Shown: positions 6,670 to 11,823 of the stretch, piece after piece | How positions within the stretch are numbered: position 1 is the first letter of the stretch | Layout: every line of letters starts with the position of its first letter | Source: Alphaproteobacteria bacterium | GTDB lineage: Bacteria > Pseudomonadota > Alphaproteobacteria > Rickettsiales > Rickettsiaceae | Assembly: GCA_030430995.1 (NCBI GenBank) | Contig: JAUIKA010000024.1 | Location: forward strand, 1-11,823 | DNA length: 11,823 nt | Direction of reading: 5' to 3' | Translations under genes and position numbers: made by a program | The notes under the pieces: generated by a model | Told to the model about the DNA's origin: nothing | Databases searched by the model: none | What the model saw: the letters and a program-made list of their open reading frames with translations, nothing else

Positions 6670-6770
6670 ATTTTTACCTATTTAGTTAATAAGGCCAAAG
6701 ATAATTCTTTGGCCTGTTAATATATTAACATTATTATTATGCAAGTAGTTTTTTATAAAACTTTAACCAT
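6670..6770 (-). repeat. leader repeat, copy B (points left, toward 6669)
   Basis: This is the inverted counterpart of positions 3970-4065. It shares the ACTTGCATAATAATA block (here 6746-6732) and the 23-nt identical block that ends directly at the ATG (here 6692-6670). It carries a perfect 10-bp stem-loop between them. Similarity may continue a further 15-20 nt to the right into sequence that corresponds to the 3' end of mvaD in copy A: in frame it reads KKLLRYYG-stop, against KIKELMYNG-stop. This suggests copy B arose from, or together with, a segment that included the end of an mvaD gene. Confidence 0.7.
6692..6715 (-). promoter_or_regulatory. 5'-leader stem-loop in copy B
   Basis: On the - strand AGGCCAAAGA pairs perfectly with TCTTTGGCCT over 10 bp around the loop ATTA. 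On the + strand the same palindrome reads the same arms around TAAT. A short A/T-rich TTAA pairing can extend it outward. No T-run follows in the leftward direction. The stem ends 13 nt before the AGG that precedes ATG 6669. It is the better-paired version of the stem at 4020-4041. Confidence 0.55.
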
Positions 6771-6845
6771 AGTACCTCAATAACTTCTTTCTTAAAATAA
6801 GCTATCAGCTATATCTTTTAGTAAAGCTATTAATATCAACCCAAC

Positions 6846-6884
6846 AAAAAAGGCGCAGCATGCCATATAATAGCAAGCCGCGCC
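6846..6884 (-). terminator. intrinsic terminator of groES-groEL
   Basis: On the - strand a 12-position stem (GGCGCGGCTTGC with GCATGCTGCGCC, one G-T pair and one T-T mismatch) encloses an A/T-rich loop of 9 nt and is followed at once by six T. It starts 27 nt after the groEL stop. GC-rich stem plus T-run is the classic rho-independent layout, and it stands out in this AT-rich DNA. Confidence 0.9.
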
Positions 6885-6910
6885 AGCGCTAACAATTTAG
6901 AATTATGGAT

Positions 6911-8578
6911 TTAGAACATTCCATCCATACCACCCATGCCGCCCATACCACCAGGAGGCATGCCACCAGGGCCAGCATCTTGTTTGCTGCTGTCCTTCGG
7001 TGCATCTATTATTATACTCTCTGTAGTAATTATCATAGCTGCTACAGATGCTGCGTCTTGCAGAGCTGTACGCACAACTTTTGTTGGGTCTACAATTCCT
7101 GCTTCAAACATATCTGTATATTTTCTATTTTGAGCGTCATAACCATGTTTATGGTCATTTTTTTCCTGTAGCTTACCTACAATAACAGAGCTCTCATCAC
7201 CAGCATTTTGAATTATCTGTCTTATAGGCGCAGAAAGTGCATTAGCAATGATGTTAACGCCAACTCTCTGGTCTTCATTCTCTACTTTCAAGTTTTCTAA
7301 GCAATGTTTTGAATATAAAAGTGTTACTCCACCACCAGGAACTGTTCCTTCTTCAACAGCGGCCCTAGTAGCATGTAGAGCATCTTCCACTCTATCTTTC
7401 TTCTCTTTTACTTCAACTTCAGTTGCACCACCAACTTTAAGCACTGCAACACCACCGGAAAGCTTAGCTAAACGCTCCTGTAGCTTCTCCTTGTCATAAT
7501 CTGAAGTAGATTCTTTTATTTGGCTACGAAGCTGAGAACATCTTGCCTCAATATCAGCTTTACTGCCTGAGCCATCAACAATAGTTGTCTCTTCTTTTGT
7601 TATTTTAACTTTTTTAGCACTACCGAGCATTTTGATATCAGCTTTCTCTAGCTTAATTCCTAAATCCTCAGTTATTAGCTGCCCACCTGTAAGAATCGCT
7701 AAATCTTCCATCATCGCTTTCCTTCTATCTCCAAAACCAGGAGACTTAACAGCAGCAACTTTCAAACCGCCTCTTAGCTTATTTACAACCAATGTAGCAA
7801 GAGCTTCCCCTTCTACATCTTCTGCTACTATCAATAAAGATTTTGAGCTTTGTACTACAGATTCAAGCAATGGAAGCATAGGTTGTAGAGAAGATAGTTT
7901 TTTCTCGAATAACAATATAAGCGGATTATCCAGCTCAACTGTCATTTTCTCAGAATTAGTTACGAAATAAGGAGAAAGATATCCTCTATCAAATAGCATA
8001 CCTTCAACAACATCTACCTCAAAACCAAAGCTTTTTGCTTCTTCTACTGTAATCACACCTTCTTTTCCGACTTTCTTCATAGCTTCTGCTATTTTTGTGC
8101 CAATCTCTTTATCACCATTGGCAGAAATAGTACCAACCTGAGCTATCTCTTCTTGCGTGCTTATTTTCTTGCTCCATTTCTCTATTTGCGCAACAGATGC
8201 ATTAACAGCCATATCAATCCCCCTTTTTAAATCCATAGGGTTCATACCTGCAGCAACGGCTTTATGCCCTTCTCTGGCTATAGCATAGGCAAGCACAGTA
8301 GCAGTTGTTGTTCCATCACCTGCTATATCAGCTGTTTTACTTGCAACTGTTTTTACAAGCTGAGCTCCTAAATTCAGCCCATTATCTGCCAATGTTATAG
8401 CCTTAGCTACTGTAACACCATCTTTTGTAACTTTAGGAGCACCGAAAGATTCTTCTATACATACATTCCTGCCTTTAGGGCCCAATGTTTTTGCTACTGC
8501 ATCTCTTAATTGCTTTGCACCTTCTAGTACTTTTTCTCTTGCCACATTACCGTGGTGTATTTCTTTTTCATTTGCCAT
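6911..8578 (-). CDS. groEL: 60-kDa chaperonin GroEL
   Basis: GroEL forms the double seven-subunit ring that, with ATP and the GroES lid, folds cytosolic proteins. The 555-residue sequence is complete. It has TLGPKGRNV (31-39) and the nucleotide-binding loop GDGTTTATVL (87-96) in the equatorial domain. The apical domain contains SPYFVTN and LLIVAEDVEGEAL, with KSPGFGDRRKAMMEDLAILTG split by normal spacing. EEGTVPGGG marks the return to the equatorial domain, and a flexible C-terminal Gly-Gly-Met tail ends the protein. The length is close to the usual 545-550. A Shine-Dalgarno GAGG lies 8 nt before the ATG. The gene follows groES by 15 nt on the same strand, so both come from the promoter upstream of groES. 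Nothing suggests decay. In intracellular bacteria this protein is usually very abundant. Confidence 0.98.
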   Translation of the reverse strand: MANEKEIHHGNVAREKVLEGAKQLRDAVAKTLGPKGRNVCIEESFGAPKVTKDGVTVAKAITLADNGLNLGAQLVKTVASKTADIAGDGTTTATVLAYAIAREGHKAVAAGMNPMDLKRGIDMAVNASVAQIEKWSKKISTQEEIAQVGTISANGDKEIGTKIAEAMKKVGKEGVITVEEAKSFGFEVDVVEGMLFDRGYLSPYFVTNSEKMTVELDNPLILLFEKKLSSLQPMLPLLESVVQSSKSLLIVAEDVEGEALATLVVNKLRGGLKVAAVKSPGFGDRRKAMMEDLAILTGGQLITEDLGIKLEKADIKMLGSAKKVKITKEETTIVDGSGSKADIEARCSQLRSQIKESTSDYDKEKLQERLAKLSGGVAVLKVGGATEVEVKEKKDRVEDALHATRAAVEEGTVPGGGVTLLYSKHCLENLKVENEDQRVGVNIIANALSAPIRQIIQNAGDESSVIVGKLQEKNDHKHGYDAQNRKYTDMFEAGIVDPTKVVRTALQDAASVAAMIITTESIIIDAPKDSSKQDAGPGGMPPGGMGGMGGMDGMF

Positions 8579-8593
8579 ATTAAATACCTCTGT

Positions 8594-8881
8594 TTAAATT
8601 ATTATTCCCATAATATCTGACTCTTTAAGAATGATAAGGGTCTTTCCATCAACTTTTACCTCATTACCAGCCCATTTTCCATAAACTACCTTATCCCCAT
8701 TTTTTACTTTTAGTGGATGTAATTTACCATCGTCAGCTCTTACACCTTCCCCTGTTGCAACTACAACGCCTTGAGAAGGCTTTTCCTTAGCAGTATCAGG
8801 TATAATAATACCTCCTACTGTTTTTTCTTCCTCTTCAGATACCTGAATAGCTACTCTGTCATAAAGTGGCTTAAAACTCAT
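8594..8881 (-). CDS. groES: 10-kDa co-chaperonin GroES
   Basis: GroES is the seven-subunit lid that caps the GroEL ring during folding. The 95-residue product has the family's opening (FKPLYDRVAIQV), the mobile loop that contacts GroEL with its hydrophobic triplet (KTVGGIIIPDTAKEK) and the closing strands (DGKTLIILKESDIMGII). The length is normal. GAGG at 8889-8886 lies 4 nt before the ATG. It is the first gene of the groES-groEL pair and is read leftward, away from the divergent gene group at 8969. Confidence 0.97.
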   Translation of the reverse strand: MSFKPLYDRVAIQVSEEEEKTVGGIIIPDTAKEKPSQGVVVATGEGVRADDGKLHPLKVKNGDKVVYGKWAGNEVKVDGKTLIILKESDIMGIII

Positions 8882-8909
8882 AAAACCTCATTTTAAATTT
8901 ATATCTTCA

Positions 8910-8938
8910 TATATATTTCTTTTTACCGATAGTTCAAG
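8910..8938 (-). promoter_or_regulatory. probable heat-shock-type promoter of groES-groEL
   Basis: On the - strand CTTGAA (8938-8933) is followed after 17 nt by TATATA (8915-8910). CTTGAA is the core of the RpoH (sigma-32) -35 element and also a tolerable sigma-70 -35. The -10 is AT-rich like those of sigma-70 promoters, rather than the C-rich classical RpoH form. The predicted transcript start would be about 22-25 nt before the groES ATG. No CIRCE inverted repeat is seen. Confidence 0.5.
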
Positions 8939-8983
8939 TGTTTTAATAAAAAAAAGATAACTATTCTTAGAGGTGATACATAT

Positions 8984-9046
8984 ATGTGTAATACTCACAG
9001 TTGCATATGGCCGACTTTAGGTTGGTTAGTTGCAATAACAATTTAA
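8984..9046 (+). CDS. 20-codon ORF with a near-perfect Shine-Dalgarno
   Basis: AGAGGTGAT (8969-8977) matches the 3' end of 16S rRNA over at least 8 positions and stands 6 nt before ATG 8984, an ideal distance. The ORF codes 20 residues (begins MCNTHSCIWP, ends VAITI) and stops with TAA at 9044-9046. It has two Cys and two Trp but no run of a single amino acid that would mark classic attenuation. It overlaps the start of the next small ORF in another frame and ends 14 nt before that ORF's ATG 9061, so it could be a leader peptide that couples translation. A frameshift in the front part of the next gene is another reading. Confidence 0.4.
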   Translation: MCNTHSCIWPTLGWLVAITI

Positions 9047-9060
9047 TAAAAATATTTGAT

Positions 9061-9243
9061 ATGAATAAAAAAATTTTTAACAATAAAAAAGTGCAAATAG
9101 CATTACGCAAATTAAAATGGCCATCAGAACTATCTAAAGCAGAAATAATAAAAGCTATAAACACAATAGCACAACATATGAACATCACTAAAGCAGATAA
9201 AAAAAATATTTTAGATAAAATGCTATCCCAAATAAAAGAATGA
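9061..9243 (+). CDS. small basic helical protein, unknown function
   Basis: From ATG 9061 the product has 60 residues and starts with a Lys/Asn-rich stretch (MNKKIFNNKKVQ). Amphipathic helices follow (IALRKLKWPSELSKAEIIKA and an Asp/Lys-rich end, KADKKNILDKMLSQIKE). It has no membrane segment and no Cys in this version. The frame is open upstream to 8992, and ATG 9007 or TTG 9001 would add about 18-20 residues (ADFRLVSCNNNLIKIFD). I chose 9061 because the added part looks non-homogeneous and lacks a ribosome binding site; this is a weak choice. The gene ends with TGA at 9241-9243, 54 nt before nfu. I do not recognise the family. It may be transcribed together with nfu-hemW or end before the dyad at 9253. 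Confidence 0.5.
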   Translation: MNKKIFNNKKVQIALRKLKWPSELSKAEIIKAINTIAQHMNITKADKKNILDKMLSQIKE

Positions 9244-9252
9244 AATAAAAAT

Positions 9253-9278
9253 ATATACTGGTATAATTACCAATATAT
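9253..9278. promoter_or_regulatory. dyad overlapping a TATAAT box upstream of nfu-hemW, possible operator
   Basis: ATATACTGGTA (9253-9263) and TACCAATATAT (9268-9278) are inverted repeats with one mismatch around TAAT. The centre reads GGTATAATTACC, which contains a perfect TATAAT -10 hexamer (9262-9267). A 26-bp dyad across a -10 box is a typical repressor-binding layout. It lies 20 nt before the nfu ATG. No T-run follows, so a terminator is unlikely. The regulator is unknown; it does not look like the standard IscR site. Confidence 0.45.
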
Positions 9279-9297
9279 CATATATTGCATAGAGCCA

Positions 9298-9852
9298 ATG
9301 AATATAGAAAAAGAACTTACTCCAAACCCTAATGCTATAAAATTTGTACTAGGTGTTAATATTTCTGAATATCCTAAGAATTTTGCATCCAAAGATATTT
9401 GCAGTAGTAGCCCACTTGCTGAAGAACTTTTCAGCATCCCCGGAGTTGCTCTTGTCTTCATGTATAAAGATTTTATAACAGTGAGTAAAAAAAGCCACTA
9501 TAAATGGGAAAATCTAGAGGGTAAAATAGAGAACATTATTATGAACTATATATACTCTGGCAAAGAAATACTAAAAGAGACAAAACCTAGTGAAGATGTC
9601 TCTAACTCTGAAATAGAAAAAGAAATAAAAGAAATTTTAGACCAAAGGATAAGGCCTTCTGTTGCAATGGATGGTGGGGATATTATATATGTAGACTTTA
9701 AAGATGGAGTAGTGTTTCTAGAAATGAAAGGTGCATGTGTTGGTTGCCCACAATCTACTTCTACATTAAAAAATGGTATAGAATCTATGCTGAAATATTA
9801 CATACCTGAAGTGCTGGAGGTAAGAGAAGTAGTAGCAGATGTGGCAGAATAA
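9298..9852 (+). CDS. Nfu-type iron-sulfur cluster carrier (Nfu_N plus NifU C-terminal domain)
   Basis: Nfu proteins accept a 4Fe-4S cluster and hand it to target enzymes in the cytoplasm. The 184-residue product has the two-domain layout typical of alphaproteobacteria and mitochondria. The N-terminal Nfu_N domain covers residues 3-90 (TPNPNAIKFVLG, SPLAEELFSIPGV, VFMYKDFITVSK). The C-terminal NifU-like domain covers 105-180 with RPSVAMDGGDI and the cluster-binding Cys-Val-Gly-Cys at 147-150 (GACVGCPQS). The length is normal. The last 14 nt overlap hemW, so the two are translationally coupled. That fits, since HemW itself carries a 4Fe-4S cluster. A dyad with a TATAAT box stands just upstream. 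Confidence 0.93.
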   Translation: MNIEKELTPNPNAIKFVLGVNISEYPKNFASKDICSSSPLAEELFSIPGVALVFMYKDFITVSKKSHYKWENLEGKIENIIMNYIYSGKEILKETKPSEDVSNSEIEKEIKEILDQRIRPSVAMDGGDIIYVDFKDGVVFLEMKGACVGCPQSTSTLKNGIESMLKYYIPEVLEVREVVADVAE

Positions 9853-10960
9853 AAGCTTATCTATATATATACATTGGCCTTTTTGTAAAAAGAAATGTCC
9901 ATATTGTGATTTCAATTCTCATGAAGCTAAGCAAGGGGTTGATGCAGATAGATGGCTAGCAGCATTTTTAGCTAGGTTAGAGGCGAATAAAGACATCCTA
10001 CTAAATAAATATATATCCTCCATATATTTCGGAGGAGGCACGCCATCACTTATGCCACCTAAAATAGCTGCAGGGATAATAGAAGCTGTAGCTAATATAG
10101 CTATTTTAGACTCAGAAACTGAAATAACATTAGAAGCAAACCCTACATCCGTAGAATCTAAATCTTTCTATATTTTTAAAAGCTGTGGTTTTAATAGAAT
10201 ATCACTAGGGGTGCAGTCTTTTGATGATGATAGGTTAAAATTCCTAGGTAGAAACCATAATGCAAAAGATGCAAAAGATGCTTTAGATATAGCAAAAAAT
10301 TGCTTTAGCAATGTCTCTATAGATTTAATTTACGCAACATATAAGCAGAAGTATTGGGAAGAAGAGCTAACATATGCTATGGATGAAAACCTGAAGCATA
10401 TATCTTTATATCAACTCACAATAGAGCCTAACACTGTTTTTCATAGATTATATAAGAATGGAAAGTTGAATGTTATGGGTGGTAGAGAAATGAGCAAGCT
10501 ATATAAATATACCAATCATATATTAGATACATATGGGTATAAAACCTATGAAATCTCTAATTACAGCAAAGCTGGCTATGAATCTAGGCATAACCTATCA
10601 TATTGGCAATATAACGAATATCTAGGCCTTGGCCCGGGTGCACATAGCAGAATTTATACAAAAGGTAATATACTAGCTAAAGAAGAAATTAAAAACCCTG
10701 ACTTAGGGCTATCTACAAATGGCAAAACCACTGAAACTATTTTATCCAAAGAAGAGATATTTAATGAGATGATTATGATGGGAATGCGCTCTAAAACAGG
10801 TGTAGATTTAGACAAGCTATATAAACTCTCTGGTTATAAAATCAACCCTAAAAAACTTGAGCAATATATAGATTTCATAAAAATAGATGGATCTATTATT
10901 TCATTAAAAGAAGAGCATTTTATTATATGTGATTATATAGTGAAAGAATTTATGCTTTAA
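9839..10960 (+). CDS. hemW: radical SAM haem-related protein HemW (HemN-like)
   Basis: HemW is a radical-SAM protein related to oxygen-independent coproporphyrinogen III oxidase. In characterised members it binds haem and acts as a haem chaperone rather than as the oxidase. Its cluster motif is Cys16-x3-Cys20-x2-Cys23 followed by Asp-Phe (CKKKCPYCDF). Phe after the third Cys, where true HemN has another Cys, marks HemW. Also visible are YFGGGTPSLM (63-72), LEANP (98-102), ISLGVQSF (121-128), RNHNA (138-142) and the NLSYW plus GLGPGAHS stretch in the C-terminal half. The length of 373 residues is usual. The segment normally reading DLIYG-x-PGQ is DLIYATYKQ here, so the Pro-Gly turn is replaced. 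ATG 9839 lies inside nfu (14-nt overlap). Confidence 0.93.
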   Translation: MWQNKSLSIYIHWPFCKKKCPYCDFNSHEAKQGVDADRWLAAFLARLEANKDILLNKYISSIYFGGGTPSLMPPKIAAGIIEAVANIAILDSETEITLEANPTSVESKSFYIFKSCGFNRISLGVQSFDDDRLKFLGRNHNAKDAKDALDIAKNCFSNVSIDLIYATYKQKYWEEELTYAMDENLKHISLYQLTIEPNTVFHRLYKNGKLNVMGGREMSKLYKYTNHILDTYGYKTYEISNYSKAGYESRHNLSYWQYNEYLGLGPGAHSRIYTKGNILAKEEIKNPDLGLSTNGKTTETILSKEEIFNEMIMMGMRSKTGVDLDKLYKLSGYKINPKKLEQYIDFIKIDGSIISLKEEHFIICDYIVKEFML

Positions 10961-11041
10961 AAAACTTATGATGAAGTCCATTCAAGAATTATTAAGAATA
11001 TATTAGGTAATATCCTAGCTTTATTGTTTTTTTATATATAG

Positions 11042-11069
11042 TTGCACATTATGATGCTCTGTATATTAT
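11042..11069 (+). promoter_or_regulatory. possible promoter upstream of the antiporter gene
   Basis: TTGCAC (11042-11047) is followed after 16 nt by TATTAT (11064-11069), a fair sigma-70 pair. The -10 overlaps a 17-nt motif shared with the two leader repeats (see findings). A second candidate is the perfect TATAAT at 11147-11152, 37 nt before the ATG, which has only a poor -35 (TATTAA at 11124-11129). Confidence 0.35.
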
Positions 11070-11189
11070 TATGCAAGTGATTAATTGGAAAAAGCATGGT
11101 AAATACAAGGTAAGATAATAATTTATTAAATGGCATTTACAATGCTTATAATAGCTGCTAGCATGTTTATATAAGTATTATTATTTTTT

Positions 11190-11823
11190 ATGCATACATC
11201 CAATAATAAGCTGTCTTTATTCAGCTTCCTCATGCTTACAGGGTCTATGATAATGACTGTGTATAGCTACCCAGCATTTGCTTCTAGCGGCTTGTCTTTA
11301 GTATTCTTCCTTATTTTTGCAGCTGTCTGCTACTTTTTTCCTGTTGCATTCGTCGCTGCAGAATTCGCTACCACAAAAGGCCTAGAAGAAGGTGGAGTAT
11401 ACAATTGGTGTTCACATGCTTTGGGAAAGCGGTGGGGTTTTGCTGCTATTTTCTTTCAATGGCTACAAATCAGCATAGGTTTTGTAACAATGCTATATTT
11501 TATAATAGGGGCATTGGCTTACGCTACTGATATACATATCATAAACCAAAGCCCTTGCTATAAAACTATCTCATGTTTAGTAATATTCTGGACTGTAACA
11601 TTTCTTAGCTTTTATGGGACTTATTTTGTATCACATCTTGCTAAAATAGGTTTTATATTTGGCATATCAATCCCTGCTCTATTACTCATTACTTTAGCAA
11701 TGAAATTTATATTAGATGGAAATAAAATATTAATAGAGCTATCTTGGGGAGCATTAATACCAGATTTCACAAATGTTCATACTCTGGTTATATTGGTTGC
11801 ATTCATCCTATCTTATGCTGGGA
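11190..11823 (+). CDS. GadC-like glutamate:4-aminobutyrate antiporter family protein (3' partial)
   Basis: This is an inner-membrane amino-acid carrier of the APC superfamily, cut off by the window end after 211 codons. It matches the GadC/XasA pattern closely: KLSLFSFLMLTGSMIMTVYSYP with a Tyr at the start of helix 1, SGLSLVFFL, PVAFVAAEFAT, EEGGVYNWCSHALGKRWGFAA, WLQISIGFVTMLYFIIGAL, and PDFTNVHTLVILVAFILSYAG at the edge. GadC exchanges external glutamate for internal 4-aminobutyrate and serves acid resistance in enterobacteria. In intracellular bacteria such carriers may simply import amino acids, so the substrate is not fixed. ATG 11190 is the first start after an in-frame TAA at 11172; no Shine-Dalgarno is visible. 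An upstream in-frame 14-codon ORF from ATG 11130 ends at that TAA. Confidence 0.88.
   Translation, partial: MHTSNNKLSLFSFLMLTGSMIMTVYSYPAFASSGLSLVFFLIFAAVCYFFPVAFVAAEFATTKGLEEGGVYNWCSHALGKRWGFAAIFFQWLQISIGFVTMLYFIIGALAYATDIHIINQSPCYKTISCLVIFWTVTFLSFYGTYFVSHLAKIGFIFGISIPALLLITLAMKFILDGNKILIELSWGALIPDFTNVHTLVILVAFILSYAG

Noticed and set aside
6905..7970. Several + strand open frames opposite groEL
   Set aside because: They are antisense shadows of a fully conserved, intact groEL; they lack ribosome binding sites and show biased compositions caused by the groEL codons.
9267..9461. A - strand ORF opposite the start of nfu
   Set aside because: It is antisense to a clearly recognised Nfu_N domain and has no supporting signals.
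11000..11033. Intrinsic terminator after hemW
   Set aside because: TAGG-TAATAT-CCTA followed by a T-rich stretch gives only a 4-bp AT-weak stem, with 8 nt before the T-run; too weak to list.
1..11823. tRNA, rRNA, CRISPR array, insertion-sequence transposase
   Set aside because: I looked for T-loop-like GGTTCRANNCC patterns, regularly spaced direct repeats and transposase motifs and saw none.

Overview
The window is AT-rich (genes and spacers alike) and carries short, tightly packed core genes next to decayed DNA. This is the look of a reduced genome of a host-associated bacterium. GroEL is of proteobacterial type. A SurA-like C-terminus directly before rsmA, an Nfu protein of the alphaproteobacterial/mitochondrial layout before hemW, and a GadC-type antiporter of the kind common in intracellular bacteria suggest an alphaproteobacterial endosymbiont (Rickettsiales- or Holosporales-like). 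The taxonomic placement is inference; no rRNA is present.

Layout: (1) Positions 1-3977 (+) form one overlapping operon: the end of a SurA-like chaperone/prolyl isomerase, rsmA, an MFS transporter, a GHMP kinase of the mevalonate pathway and diphosphomevalonate decarboxylase. The transporter sits between the rRNA methylase and the two isoprenoid genes, with 11-nt overlaps on both sides. (2) Positions 3978-6845 are an accessory segment without any recognisable core gene. It holds small membrane-protein ORFs, a Cys-rich ORF and several frames broken by in-frame stops. It is bounded by two inward-facing copies of a leader of about 100 bp (3970-4065 on + and 6670-6770 on -). Both copies can form a stem-loop just upstream of a Shine-Dalgarno-like AGG and an ATG. 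(3) Positions 6846-8938 (-) are the groES-groEL operon with a heat-shock-like promoter and a strong intrinsic terminator. (4) Positions 8969-10960 (+) hold a 20-codon ORF with a very strong ribosome binding site, a small unknown gene, then nfu and hemW, which overlap. (5) From 11190 to the end is the start of a GadC-like amino-acid antiporter.

How the genes fit together: the first operon links ribosome maturation and envelope-protein folding to late mevalonate-pathway steps that make isopentenyl diphosphate. nfu (Fe-S delivery) and hemW (a radical-SAM protein that needs a 4Fe-4S cluster and is linked to haem) are functionally related neighbours. Two membrane carriers (MFS and GadC-like) fit a lifestyle that depends on host metabolites.

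The most unusual signal is the pair of inverted, inward-facing leaders. Their short stem is kept in both copies although the left arm differs, with C-G pairs in one copy replaced by U-G pairs in the other. Each leader is followed by an unrelated, stop-interrupted small ORF.
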